Assembly: GCA_041397305.1 (NCBI GenBank)
Contig: JAWKWX010000002.1
Location: 248,001-312,000 of the forward strand
Origin: TMP-24 sp041397305
Lineage (GTDB): Bacteria; Pseudomonadota; Alphaproteobacteria; Rhodobacterales; Rhodobacteraceae
Length of the DNA stretch: 64,000 bases
Direction of reading: 5' to 3'
Shown: positions 29,339 to 37,509 of the stretch, one piece after another
Layout: each line of letters starts with the position of its first letter
Position numbering within the stretch: the stretch's first letter is position 1
Program-made: the position numbers and the translations under genes
The notes under the pieces: generated by a model
Databases searched by the model: none
Told to the model about the DNA's origin: nothing
Seen by the model: the letters and a program-made list of their open reading frames with translations, nothing else

Positions 29339-31381
29339 TCAGCCTTGGGCAAGCTCCTCCAGGAACGCCTGCCCGAACCGGTCGAGCCTGGCTTCGTCCA
29401 GCCCGCCCACCCGGCCAAGCTGCGCCAGATCGCGCGGCCGCGCCTCGGCGATCCGCCGGAGAGCCGAGGGCGTGCAGGACAGGGGCTTGCCGGTTCCGTC
29501 CGCCCCGCGCCCGAGCCGTAGCTGCGCCGCGCTCAACCGGTCGTACAGATCGGCTTCGGGCCGCCCGGCGATCTTCGCGCGCACCGGATGCAGCCGCTCG
29601 GTCGCGCCGGTGATGACCTCCAGGAAGGCCGCGCCATAACTTTCCAGCTTCTTCGCCCCCACGCCCGAGACCCGCGCCATCTGATCAAGCGTCGCGGGCC
29701 GCGCCTCGGCCATCTCGATCAGCGTCCGGTCGGGGAAGATCACATAGGCGGGGACCCGCGCCGCCTCGGCCAATGCCCGGCGCTTGGCCTTGAGCGCGGA
29801 CAGAAGCGGCGCATCCTCTTCTGACACCAAAGCCTTCACCATGGGCCGCGCCATGGCCTTGCGGATCGTGTCGCGCCGCAGCGTGATCCGTTCCTCGCCC
29901 CGCAGGATCGGGCGCGCGGCATCGGTCATGCGGAAGGCCCCCGCGCGTTCGGCGTCCGGGCGGATCAGGTCACGTCCGGTCATCTGGCGGAAGACGGCCT
30001 GCCATTCGGCCTTCCCCAGATCGCGCCCCACCCCGAAGGTCGGCAGCGCGTCATGCCCGCGGCCCTGCACCTTGTCGGTCAGCGTGCCGGTCAGGATGTC
30101 GATCAGATGGCCCGCACCATAGCTCTCGCCGGTCCTCAGCATCGCCGACAGGGCCTTCCTGACCGCATCGGTCGCATCGAAGGTCTCGGGCGGCATGTCG
30201 CACAGATCACAGGCACCGCAGGGCGCCGACACCTCGCCGAAATAAGACAGCAGCAGCTGGCGGCGGCAGCCGGTCGCCTCGGCCAGCCCCAGCAGATGGT
30301 TGAGCCGCGCGTGATCGGCGGCCTTGCGCTCGGGCGGTGCCAGCCCCTCGTCGATCTGCGCCCGGCGGAGCCGGATATCCTCGGGACCATAGAGCGTAAG
30401 CGTCTCGGCGGGCGCGCCGTCGCGGCCCGCCCGACCGATCTCCTGATAATAGGCCTCGATCGATTTCGGCAGGTCGGCATGGGCCACCCAGCGGATATCG
30501 GGCTTGTCGATCCCCATGCCGAAGGCGACGGTCGCGACCACGATCAGCCCGTCCTCGCGCTGGAACCGCGCTTCCGCCTCGCGCCGGGCCTCGGCCTCCA
30601 TCCCGCCGTGATAGGGACAGGCAGAATGGCCTTCCTCGCGCAGCGCCTGTGCCAGCACCTCGGTCTTGGCCCGCGTCGCCACATAGACGATGCCAGACTG
30701 CCCGCGCCGTGCGGCGGCGAAGGACAGGATCTGGTGGCGCGGCTGGTCCTTCACGCCGAAGGCCAGATGGATGTTCGGGCGATCGAACCCCCTGAGGAAG
30801 GTCCGGGGCGCCGCGCCACCGAACAGCCGCGCGACGATCTCGGCCCGCGTCTCCTCGTCGGCGGTCGCGGTGAAGGCGGCGAGCGGCAGGTCGAGCGCCC
30901 GGCGCAGCTCGCCGATCCTCAGGTAATCGGGGCGGAAATCATGGCCCCACTGGCTGACGCAATGCGCCTCGTCGACGGCGATGAGCGTGGTGCCGATCCG
31001 CCGCAGAAGCTGCAGCGTGCCACCCGAGGCGAGCCGTTCCGGCGCCATGTAGAGAAGCTTCATCCGCCCGTCGTCGAGCGCCCGGAAGACCGCCTCGGTC
31101 TCTTCTTCGGTATTGCCGGAGGTCAGCGCCCCCGCCTCGACCCCGCTTTCGCGAAGGGCGCGCACCTGATCGCGCATCAGCGCGATGAGGGGCGAGATGA
31201 CCACCGTCACCCCTTGCCGCATCAGCGCGGGCAACTGAAAGCACAGCGACTTGCCGCCGCCCGTGGGCATGATGGCGAGCACATTCCGCCCCGCCGCCAC
31301 CTCGGCCACGATCTCTTCCTGGCCGGGACGGAAGGAGTGAAATCCGAAGACGGAGGCGAGAAGCTCCTGGGGCGCCGGCAT
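29339..31381 (-). CDS. recQ: ATP-dependent DNA helicase RecQ
   Basis: A 680-residue 3'-5' DNA helicase for recombination and fork repair. The helicase core shows FRPGQEEIV (motif 0, about 17-25), MPTGGGKSLCF (Walker A, about 39-49), DEAHCVSQWGHDFRPDY (Walker B plus aromatic loop) and the HADLPKSIEAYYQEIGRAGRDG block with the Arg finger. The RQC zinc module CRRQLLLSYFGE...CGACDLC follows. Two HRDC domains end the protein (about 520-590 and 600-675), one more than the E. coli enzyme. Its stop is followed by 211 bases with no recognisable gene; yggT lies three bases upstream of its start in the same direction. Confidence 0.95.
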   Translation of the reverse strand: MPAPQELLASVFGFHSFRPGQEEIVAEVAAGRNVLAIMPTGGGKSLCFQLPALMRQGVTVVISPLIALMRDQVRALRESGVEAGALTSGNTEEETEAVFRALDDGRMKLLYMAPERLASGGTLQLLRRIGTTLIAVDEAHCVSQWGHDFRPDYLRIGELRRALDLPLAAFTATADEETRAEIVARLFGGAAPRTFLRGFDRPNIHLAFGVKDQPRHQILSFAAARRGQSGIVYVATRAKTEVLAQALREEGHSACPYHGGMEAEARREAEARFQREDGLIVVATVAFGMGIDKPDIRWVAHADLPKSIEAYYQEIGRAGRDGAPAETLTLYGPEDIRLRRAQIDEGLAPPERKAADHARLNHLLGLAEATGCRRQLLLSYFGEVSAPCGACDLCDMPPETFDATDAVRKALSAMLRTGESYGAGHLIDILTGTLTDKVQGRGHDALPTFGVGRDLGKAEWQAVFRQMTGRDLIRPDAERAGAFRMTDAARPILRGEERITLRRDTIRKAMARPMVKALVSEEDAPLLSALKAKRRALAEAARVPAYVIFPDRTLIEMAEARPATLDQMARVSGVGAKKLESYGAAFLEVITGATERLHPVRAKIAGRPEADLYDRLSAAQLRLGRGADGTGKPLSCTPSALRRIAEARPRDLAQLGRVGGLDEARLDRFGQAFLEELAQG

Positions 31382-31384
31382 CGC

Positions 31385-31678
31385 TCAGCCGCCGTAGAAG
31401 AAGCCCGCGTTGTTATGGAGCACCTGGCGCAGGATGATCAGGATCACGAAGGCGACGAGCGGCGCGAGGTCGAGCCCCGGCGTTTGCGGCAGGAAGCGGC
31501 GGATCGGCGCATAGATCGGTTCGAGAAGCCGGTTCAGCCCGAACCAGATCTGCGCGACCTGCGGCTGGCGCGGGTTCAGCACCTGAAAGCTCAGAAGCCA
31601 AGACAGGATGATATGGGCGATCATCACGAACCAGATGACCTGAAGGATCACGTCCAATGCCTGATAGAGCGAAACCAT
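31385..31678 (-). CDS. YggT family membrane protein
   Basis: A 97-residue inner-membrane protein with two YggT-type hydrophobic hairpins (ALDVILQVIWFVMIAHIILSWLL and LDLAPLVAFVILIILRQVL) and the conserved RLLEPIYAPIRRFLP segment between them. ATG 31678 follows AGGAGA at the right distance; the frame is open further upstream but without a better start. YggT proteins are tied to cell-envelope integrity and division in some bacteria, without a settled biochemical role. It appears co-transcribed with recQ, three bases downstream. Confidence 0.88.
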   Translation of the reverse strand: MVSLYQALDVILQVIWFVMIAHIILSWLLSFQVLNPRQPQVAQIWFGLNRLLEPIYAPIRRFLPQTPGLDLAPLVAFVILIILRQVLHNNAGFFYGG

Positions 31679-31820
31679 CTGCTTCTCCTGCCGGTTTCGG
31701 CCAGAGGTAAAGGCTCGGGCCCCGGCCCGCAAGCCGCTAACGCCCTCTAACGCCACGTCGCCGGTTGACCTTTGCGTCACCCGGCGTCACGAGACCCACA
31801 GGCAAGATGGGAAGACGGCA

Positions 31821-32351
31821 ATGTATCCGTTCGTGCGCATGGCGAAGGAAATCTGGCTCGGGCGGCGGCAGCCGGCGATCGGGCTTCTGGACACGCATGT
31901 GACCCGTCACATCTGCTGGCCCTGGGATCTGGATTTCTTTCTGGAGCTGAACAACGGCCGGACGCTGACGCTGTTCGACCTTGGCCGCGTGCCCCTGGGC
32001 ATGCGCACCGGCTTCAGCGGCGCCACCGGCCGCCGCCGCTGGGGCGTCGCGGTCGCGGGCAGCGCCATCCGCTACCGCCGCCGGGTGCGCGCCTTCGACC
32101 GGGTCACGATCCGCACCCGCTGCATCGGCTGGGACGCGCGGTTCTTCTACATGGAACAGAGCATGTGGAAGGGCGAGGACTGCACGAGCCAGCAGGTGAT
32201 CCGCTCTGCCGTGACCTCGAAGACCGGGATTGTGCCGACGGCGGAGGTGCTGGCGGAAATGGGCGTGAGCCGCGAAAGCCCCGCGCTGCCCGCCTGGGTC
32301 GCGGCCTGGATCGCGGCCGAGGGCCTGCGCCCCTGGCCGCCGGAACGGTAG
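31821..32351 (+). CDS. Hotdog-fold acyl-CoA thioesterase family protein
   Basis: A 176-residue protein of the 4HBT/THEM6-like hotdog group. The region DTHVTRHICWPWDLDFFLELNNGRTLTLFDLGR (about 24-57) matches the conserved N-terminal helix and substrate-side Asn of these thioesterases. The following RRRWGVAVAGSAIRYRRRVRAFDRVTIRTRCIGWDARFFYMEQ strands complete the fold. No signal peptide. It stands alone between yggT (divergent) and two strong hairpins. The acyl substrate is unknown. Confidence 0.8.
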   Translation: MYPFVRMAKEIWLGRRQPAIGLLDTHVTRHICWPWDLDFFLELNNGRTLTLFDLGRVPLGMRTGFSGATGRRRWGVAVAGSAIRYRRRVRAFDRVTIRTRCIGWDARFFYMEQSMWKGEDCTSQQVIRSAVTSKTGIVPTAEVLAEMGVSRESPALPAWVAAWIAAEGLRPWPPER

Positions 32352-32354
32352 TTT

Positions 32355-32431
32355 CGTCCGGGCCTTGCCCGGACGATCCGCCGGGGGACGCTGTCCCCCG
32401 GACCCCCTGAGGTATTTGGGCCAAGATGAAA
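32355..32431. repeat. Hairpin pair plus interspersed repeat unit
   Basis: CGTCCGGGC-CTT-GCCCGGACG (32355-32375) and CCGGGGGAC-GCT-GTCCCCCGG (32381-32401) are perfect hairpins. They are followed by a 29-base unit (32403-32431) running CCCCCTGAGGTATTTGGG then CCAAGATGAAA. The same unit occurs in opposite orientation at 59179-59207, with 25 of 29 bases identical. This looks like a dispersed terminator or REP-type element of the genome; similar GGNATTTGGNCCAAGATGAA strings are frequent in Rhodobacterales intergenic regions as far as I recall. Confidence 0.65.
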
Positions 32432-32548
32432 TGCAGAGGACGGGATCGCGGGCGATGCCACGGCGCGCTTGCCATCCCGGCGGCTTTCGGGCTTGATCCG
32501 CCGAAAAACCGGGCCCGAAAAGCCAGGTATGACCCGAGGGAGGGACGG

Positions 32549-33913
32549 ATGGACGCGGCAGCGAAGAAACGGATCTGGGGCTGGTGGTTCTTCGACTGGG
32601 CGAGCCAGCCCTACAATACGCTGCTCCTGACCTTCATTTTCGGACCCTATTTCGCCGAGGTGGCGCGCGCCTATTTCGTCGAGCAGGGTCAGTCCGTCGA
32701 ACTGTCAAAGGCCAGTTCGCAAGCCTACTGGACGGCCACCCAGACCGTGACCGGCTTTATCATCGCGTTTCTCGCGCCGGTCCTCGGCGTCATCGCCGAC
32801 GGACGCGGGCGGAAGATGCCCTGGATATGGGCCTTTTCCTTCATGTATGTCGCAGGGGCTTTCATGATCTGGCGAATGACGCCAGAGGTGCCGACGCTCT
32901 TCTGGGCGGCATTCTGGTTCTCGTTCGGGTTCATCGGCATGGAACTCGCGACGAATTTCACCAATGCGCTCATGCCCTCGCTGACGAGCGATGAAGAGAT
33001 GGGCAAAGTGTCCGGAAACGGCTTTGCCTTCGGCTATCTCGGGGGGGTGATCGCCCTTTTCATCTTCCTTCTGTTCTTTGCCGAGGATGCCAATACCGGC
33101 AAGACCATGATCGGGCTGTCTCCGCCTTTCGGGCTGGATGCCGAGACGCGCGAGGGCACCCGGTCGGTCGGCCCCTTCACCGCGCTTTGGTATATCGTCT
33201 TCATGGTGCCCTTCTTTCTCTGGGTCAAAGAGCCCGCCGTGGCAGGGACACAGAAGCTCGGCCAGGGCTTTGTCGCGCTCGGGCGCGCCATCGTCAGGCT
33301 CGCCAAGAGGCCGAGCCTGTTCTGCTTTCTCATTTCCTCCATGTTCTACCGCGACGCGCTGAATGCGACCTATGCGCTGGGTGGCGCGTTCGCGTCCAAC
33401 GTCATGGGCTGGTCGGTGATCCAGAGCGGGACATTCGGCATCATCGCCGCGATTGCCGCAACCGTCGCCTCCTGGGCGGGCGGGCGGCTGGATTCGCGGG
33501 TCGGCCCGAAGCCGGTCATCGTTATTTCGGTCATCGCCCTCACGCTGATCATCATCGTGATGATGAACCTGACCCCGGAAAGTTTCTTCGGCGTGGCGTT
33601 CGCAGATGGCTCGCCCGTGCCCAACATGATTTTCTACGGCTGCGGGATCGTCATCGGCGCGGCCGGCGGCATCGTGCAGTCCGCCAGCCGGACGTTGATG
33701 GTCTTCCACACCACCGCCGACGAGGCGGCGGGCGATTTCGGCTTCTACGGCCTCTCGGGGAAGGCGACCGCATTTCTCGCCCCCGGGCTGATTACAATCG
33801 CGACAACCTGGACGGGCAATACCAATCTTGGCATCGCACCACTAGCCGTTCTGTTCCTGATAGGGCTTATCCTGCTTGTCTGGGTCAAGCCGATGGGAGA
33901 ACGGGAGCAATGA
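32549..33913 (+). CDS. UMF1/Atg22-like MFS transporter
   Basis: A 454-residue, twelve-helix major facilitator of the UMF1 (Atg22-like) group. The family start WGWWFFDWASQPYNTLLLTFIFGPYF (about 10-35) is typical, and VLGVIADGRGRKMPW (about 80-94) is the MFS loop 2-3 signature. ATG 32549 follows GGGAGGG; the longer frame upstream covers a repeat element and is not coding. Fungal Atg22 exports vacuolar amino acids; bacterial substrates are unknown. mepA overlaps its stop by four bases (ATGA), so both are coupled. Confidence 0.87.
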   Translation: MDAAAKKRIWGWWFFDWASQPYNTLLLTFIFGPYFAEVARAYFVEQGQSVELSKASSQAYWTATQTVTGFIIAFLAPVLGVIADGRGRKMPWIWAFSFMYVAGAFMIWRMTPEVPTLFWAAFWFSFGFIGMELATNFTNALMPSLTSDEEMGKVSGNGFAFGYLGGVIALFIFLLFFAEDANTGKTMIGLSPPFGLDAETREGTRSVGPFTALWYIVFMVPFFLWVKEPAVAGTQKLGQGFVALGRAIVRLAKRPSLFCFLISSMFYRDALNATYALGGAFASNVMGWSVIQSGTFGIIAAIAATVASWAGGRLDSRVGPKPVIVISVIALTLIIIVMMNLTPESFFGVAFADGSPVPNMIFYGCGIVIGAAGGIVQSASRTLMVFHTTADEAAGDFGFYGLSGKATAFLAPGLITIATTWTGNTNLGIAPLAVLFLIGLILLVWVKPMGEREQ

Positions 33914-34806
33914 GGATCACCGCAGGTCTGGCGCTTGTGGCAGCCCTTCTTCTGGGGGCAGGGACGGCCACGGCGAAGGAAGCACGCGCGGCGGCCTTGT
34001 TCAGCGCGATACCCGGGCCATCGAGTCAGACGGCAGAGGCCATAGGCTTTTATTCCAAGGGCTGCGGCGCGGGCATGGTGCAGCTGCCCGAAAGCGGGCC
34101 GACCTGGCAGGCGATGCGTCTGTCGCGCAACCGCAACTGGGGCCATCCGGTGCTGGTGCAATATCTGATCGACCTCTCGCAGGCCGCGACCCAGGTCGGC
34201 TGGAAGGGCCTTTACATCGGCGATCTCGCCCAGCCGCGCGGCGGCCCGAGCCCTTCGGGCCATCTCAGCCACCAGACCGGGCTCGATGCCGACATCTGGT
34301 ACACGCCGCCGCCCTCCTTGAGCCTCTCGAAGGGCGAACGCGAAAAGCTCGGCGCGATGATCGTGCGCACCGAGGATCAGAAGAATGTCAACGGCAACTG
34401 GACGAAGTCACACGCCGCCGTCCTGAAGATGGCGGCGTCGGACCCCCGCGTCGACCGGATCTTCGTCGCCGCCGCGATCAAGATCGAGATGTGCAAGAGC
34501 GCCAAACCGGCGGACAAGAAATGGCTGCAGAAAATCCGCCCGATCTACGGCCATCACGACCATTTCCACGTGCGGCTGAAATGTCCGAAAGGCTCGACGC
34601 GATGCGAGGTGCAAAGCCCGACGGTCAGCGAACTGTCCAATGGTGGCGACGGCTGCGACGATACGCTCCTGTGGTGGGTCACGACCTATCTGGAGGAGTT
34701 GAAGAACCCGCCGAAGAAGGAACCCGGCCCGAAGAAGCGGGGCCCGCGCGAATATCTCATGTCGGACCTTCCCAAGGCATGTACCGGCGTTCTCAGCTCG
34801 GACTGA
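33910..34806 (+). CDS. mepA: Penicillin-insensitive murein endopeptidase
   Basis: A 298-residue LAS-type zinc metallopeptidase that cuts D-alanyl-meso-diaminopimelate cross-links in murein. It begins with a signal peptide (MRITAGLALVAALLLGAGTATA). Zinc ligands are visible as HLSHQTGLDAD (H-x6-D, near residue 118) and GHHDHFHVRL near 213-222. Cysteines at the N- and C-terminal parts could form the disulfides known for MepA. It is coupled to the MFS gene by a four-base overlap, and its last codons overlap the next gene by 28 bases. Confidence 0.93.
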   Translation: MRITAGLALVAALLLGAGTATAKEARAAALFSAIPGPSSQTAEAIGFYSKGCGAGMVQLPESGPTWQAMRLSRNRNWGHPVLVQYLIDLSQAATQVGWKGLYIGDLAQPRGGPSPSGHLSHQTGLDADIWYTPPPSLSLSKGEREKLGAMIVRTEDQKNVNGNWTKSHAAVLKMAASDPRVDRIFVAAAIKIEMCKSAKPADKKWLQKIRPIYGHHDHFHVRLKCPKGSTRCEVQSPTVSELSNGGDGCDDTLLWWVTTYLEELKNPPKKEPGPKKRGPREYLMSDLPKACTGVLSSD

Positions 34807-35672
34807 TCCTCGCCGCACTCGTCCTGGCCGCGGCCTCCGGCGCCCTGGCCGCGCCCCGTGCCGTACTGGTCGGGACCTATGAGGCGACGGCAACGGCCGA
34901 AGGGTTCGGCGGCCTCTCGGCGCTTGAGGTGACGGCGGATGGCGAAGGCTTCATCGCGCTGTCCGATTCGGCGCGGCTGTTCCGGGGCCGCTTCCGGCGC
35001 GACGGCGCGGGTGCGGTCATCGGGATCACGCTCGACGGGCCGGGGGCGGACCTGACCGGCCCGGGTGGCGCGGCCCTCGGCGGCCTGCAGGACGATTCCG
35101 AGGGCATGGCGCTAGGACCCGACGGGCAGTTGTGGATTTCCTTCGAACTGGTCAATCGTGTGGCCCGTTATGACCGGGACGGCAATTTCATGGCCGAGCT
35201 TCCCGGTTTTCCGGCCTTTGACGCGATCGAGAATGACGGGCTGGAGGCGCTCGCCATGGCGCCGGACGGTGCGCTTTACACCATGCCCGAAGGACCGGGG
35301 CGCGGGGTCCGGTCCTTTCCTGTCTGGCGTTACGCCGATGGTGGCTGGAGCGAGGCCTTTCGCTTGCCCGAGGATCGCCACTGGCGCCCGGTCGGCGCGG
35401 ATTTCGGGCCTGACGCACGGCTCTATATCCTCGAACGCGATCTCTGGGGGCTGGTCGGTTTCCGCTCCCGCCTGCGGCGGATCACGCTTGCCGACGGACA
35501 GCCCGCACTGGACGAGGTGCTGTTGGAAAGCCGCGCGGGCGCCTTCGGCAATCTCGAAGGCCTGTCGGTCTGGCGGGATGCGGCGGGCGCTCTGCGCGCC
35601 ACGCTGGTCGCCGACGACAATTTCCTGCCCGTCATGTCGACCGAGTTCGTCGAGGTCCGGATCGAGGAATGA
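34779..35672 (+). CDS. Secreted esterase-like activity of phytase family protein
   Basis: A 297-residue secreted protein beginning with a signal peptide (MYRRSQLGLILAALVLAAASGALA). The body is a beta-propeller-like domain annotated in databases as phytase-esterase-like: repeats such as GGLSALEVTADGEGFIALSDSARLF, DSEGMALGPDGQLWISFEL and NDGLEALAMAPDGALYTMPEG place Glu/Asp residues in equivalent blades. ATG 34779 lies within the end of mepA (28-base overlap), so translation is coupled. The substrate is unknown, and the catalytic assignment of this family is weak. Confidence 0.78.
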   Translation: MYRRSQLGLILAALVLAAASGALAAPRAVLVGTYEATATAEGFGGLSALEVTADGEGFIALSDSARLFRGRFRRDGAGAVIGITLDGPGADLTGPGGAALGGLQDDSEGMALGPDGQLWISFELVNRVARYDRDGNFMAELPGFPAFDAIENDGLEALAMAPDGALYTMPEGPGRGVRSFPVWRYADGGWSEAFRLPEDRHWRPVGADFGPDARLYILERDLWGLVGFRSRLRRITLADGQPALDEVLLESRAGAFGNLEGLSVWRDAAGALRATLVADDNFLPVMSTEFVEVRIEE

Positions 35673-35768
35673 CTTGACCGGGGCCCGTGCCCGGCGTATG
35701 GCGCGCGCTGTTTCCGCGATGGGCGCGGAAGCCAAGTCTCCGCGACCTTGTAAAAAACGGAAAGACAC
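35673..35768 (+). promoter_or_regulatory. Leader of the queuosine-precursor transporter gene
   Basis: The 96-base spacer holds a hairpin CGCGGA...TCCGCG (about 35725-35745) followed by an A-rich tract GTAAAAAACGGAAAG that includes the ribosome site. A stem followed by an A-rich tail before a queuosine gene recalls preQ1-I riboswitches, but the bases expected in the loop and tail are not clearly met. It is recorded only as a candidate leader structure. Confidence 0.25.
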
Positions 35769-36392
35769 ATGACCCGCTCGCTTCTTCCCGGCATTCTTGC
35801 CATGGCCGCCATTGTCGTGGCCTCCAACATCCTCGTGCAGTTTCCCTATGGCGACTGGCTGACCTACGGGGCCTTCACCTACCCGTTCTCCTTCCTCGTG
35901 ACCGATCTCACAAACCGCTTCCGGGGGGCTGCCGCCGCCCGCCGCGTTGTGATCGCGGGCTTCGTCGCGGGTCTCGTCTGCTCGCTCGTCGGCTCGCAGA
36001 TCATGGGCGAATTCGGCCCGCTCGTGACGCTCCGCGTGGCGCTCGGCTCGGGCCTCGCCTTCCTTCTGGCACAACTGACCGACATCCATGTCTTCAACCG
36101 GTTCCGCGATGGATCGTGGTGGCGCGCGCCCTTCATCTCGACGCTGGCGGGCGCCTCGCTCGATACGGCCGTCTTCTTCTCGGTCGCTTTCGCCTCGGTG
36201 CTCACCTTCATCGAGCCGTCGAACGACGTCTCCTGGGCGGCAGAGATGAAACCGCTGCTCGGCCATGGCCCGTCGGTGCCCTTCTGGGTCTCGCTCGGTT
36301 TCGGCGACTGGCTGGTGAAACTCGCGCTCGCCGCTATCGCGTTGATACCTTTCAGACTCATTGTTTCGAATTTTACCAAAAGGGTTGCGTGA
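35769..36392 (+). CDS. yhhQ: Queuosine precursor transporter (YhhQ/VUT family)
   Basis: A 207-residue, six-helix inner-membrane protein of the YhhQ (VUT) family, which imports queuine precursors preQ0/preQ1 for tRNA modification. Family blocks are ASNILVQFPY...LTYGAFTYPFSFLVTDLTNRFRG (about 18-54), the pocket segment TLRVALGSGLAFLLAQLTDIHVFNRFR, and STLAGASLDTAVFFSVAF. ATG 35769 follows GGAAAG at the usual distance. It may be regulated by its leader. The gene ends 70 bases before the mini-ORF described next. Confidence 0.88.
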   Translation: MTRSLLPGILAMAAIVVASNILVQFPYGDWLTYGAFTYPFSFLVTDLTNRFRGAAAARRVVIAGFVAGLVCSLVGSQIMGEFGPLVTLRVALGSGLAFLLAQLTDIHVFNRFRDGSWWRAPFISTLAGASLDTAVFFSVAFASVLTFIEPSNDVSWAAEMKPLLGHGPSVPFWVSLGFGDWLVKLALAAIALIPFRLIVSNFTKRVA

Positions 36393-36446
36393 TTTCTTTT
36401 GACAACCACAAAATCTGTGGCAGGCTTCTGGTTAACGGCAACCAGG

Positions 36447-36518
36447 AAAGGAGGTGATCCAGTGTCTAGAGTGATATTGGAGAGAGGTGTCAGGACAGTC
36501 GGGGGGGCCGTGGCCTGA
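36447..36518 (+). CDS. 18-codon mini-ORF behind a 16-nt perfect anti-16S Shine-Dalgarno sequence
   Basis: AAAGGAGGTGATCCAG (36447-36462) is an exact 16-base complement of the 16S rRNA 3' end, far longer than a normal ribosome site. It runs into GTG 36462, opening a frame to TGA 36518 that encodes VSRVILERGVRTVGGAVA. A hairpin CTGGTT...AACCAG (36428-36445) stands directly before it, a TTGACA-like hexamer lies at 36399, and a hairpin resembling a terminator lies at 36600-36627. The peptide is basic with a hydrophobic end and matches no family I know. The unit could be a translated leader, a ribosome-titrating RNA, or a real micropeptide. That translation would initiate here is likely; function is unknown. 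Confidence 0.5.
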   Translation, partial: KGGDPVSRVILERGVRTVGGAVA

Positions 36519-36597
36519 GGGCAAACTCGCAGGCTGTAACCCGTGGCTGGGACGCGCCGAATTCGGCACCCTAACTGGGCCATCTCCTTGGAACTCG

Positions 36598-36632
36598 GAG
36601 GGCCGCTTCGTGAAAACGGGGCGGCCCTTTCC
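36598..36632 (+). terminator. Candidate terminator after the mini-ORF unit
   Basis: GGGCCGC (36600-36606) pairs with GCGGCCC (36621-36627), extended by an A-T pair, and is followed by TTTCCTTT. The bases between the mini-ORF stop and this hairpin include the palindrome GCCGAATTCGGC and look structured, so a small RNA may end here. Confidence 0.5.
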
Positions 36633-36734
36633 TTTGGCGCCACGCAGCGGCGCTGCAGGGCCGCGAGGCAAGCCAGAGGCCGAAGCCCGGCGAAGCACAG
36701 GCTCATCCCTTGATCTTCACGTCAGAACGTGTAT

Positions 36735-36740
36735 TATAAT
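36735..36740 (+). promoter_or_regulatory. Promoter -10 element of the toxin-antitoxin pair
   Basis: A perfect TATAAT lies 28 bases before the antitoxin ATG, inside a short AT-rich patch (GTGTATTATAATGTATATTAAG) that contrasts with its GC-rich surroundings. Autorepression by the antitoxin would be expected to act here. Confidence 0.5.
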
Positions 36741-36762
36741 GTATATTAAGATGAGGACTGCC

Positions 36763-37011
36763 ATGACCACCCTCCTGACCAACCAGATCGCCACGATCAC
36801 CGAACTGCGCGAACCGCAGAAGGTCCTGGACCGCGCCAACGGCAAGCCCGTGGCGATCCTGAAGAATTCGCAACTGGTGGGCTATCTTGTCCCGGCCGAG
36901 GCGGCGCAGGCGGGCGAGCACCGGCCCGCGACGATGGAGGAAGTCTTGGCACATCTCCGCGAGACCCGCGAAGACGTGCAACCGGTTCTCGACTATCTGC
37001 GGGACAAATGA
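36763..37011 (+). CDS. Phd/YefM-like antitoxin
   Basis: An 82-residue antitoxin-like protein whose N-terminal half (MTTLLTNQIATITELREPQKVLDRANGKPVAILKNSQLVGYLVP) fits the Phd/YefM/YafN DNA-binding fold; the C-terminal half (MEEVLAHLRETREDVQPVLDYL) is the helical toxin-wrapping part. ATG 36763 is preferred over an in-frame ATG at 36751 because GAGGA lies five bases before it. The toxin gene follows after three bases. It should neutralise the toxin and repress the operon. Confidence 0.85.
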   Translation: MTTLLTNQIATITELREPQKVLDRANGKPVAILKNSQLVGYLVPAEAAQAGEHRPATMEEVLAHLRETREDVQPVLDYLRDK

Positions 37012-37014
37012 CCC

Positions 37015-37380
37015 GTGCTGACCCTGTCGGTCGAGATCGTCGAAGCGATCCATGACGAAGTGCTCAATCCCGGCGAACTGCCGGGGCGCGCCCGCGACAA
37101 GTCGCTCGAAGGGGCGCTCGGACGCGTGGACAACCGGCTGGCCTATGGGCTGGTGGGCAACGTCTTTGATCTCGCCGCCGCCTATGCCGTGGCGGTCTCG
37201 CAGGGGCATTGCTTCAACGATGGCAACAAGCGGACAGCCTTCCGCACGATGAATGCCGCGCTGAGGCTGAACGGCCTGCGGATCATCTGGGACACCGAGG
37301 AGGTCGGCCAGATCATCATCCGCGTGGCGCAGGGGTTCATGGACGAAGCCGCGCTGGCGGAGTGGCTGCGGGGCCGGTAG
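37015..37380 (+). CDS. Doc-type (Fic fold) toxin
   Basis: A 121-residue death-on-curing family toxin starting at GTG 37015. The Fic-fold active-site motif H65-CFNDGNKR-73 (HxFxDGNKR in Doc) is intact, with the catalytic His and the phosphate-binding Asn-Lys-Arg. Doc toxins phosphorylate elongation factor Tu and stop translation. Flanking segments (DKSLEGALGRVDNRLAYG and the C-terminal MDEAALAEWLR) match Doc proteins. It forms a standard antitoxin-toxin pair with the gene three bases upstream. The motif is complete, so the toxin is likely active. Confidence 0.9.
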   Translation: MLTLSVEIVEAIHDEVLNPGELPGRARDKSLEGALGRVDNRLAYGLVGNVFDLAAAYAVAVSQGHCFNDGNKRTAFRTMNAALRLNGLRIIWDTEEVGQIIIRVAQGFMDEAALAEWLRGR

Positions 37381-37509
37381 TCTCCTCGCCCCCCCGGGTG
37401 ATCTTCGGGACCGACGAGAAGCGCGGCGCACCCGTGGAGCCCCGCTTGCCCCCCGCTCGCCCCGGGTCTACTCTGGCCCACCAAGAACAGATCCGAGCAG
37501 CGAGCCCCC

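Noticed and set aside
26818..29418. 866-codon frame antisense to the hybrid kinase
   Set aside because: Shadow frame; the plus strand shows complete PAS, kinase and receiver motifs.
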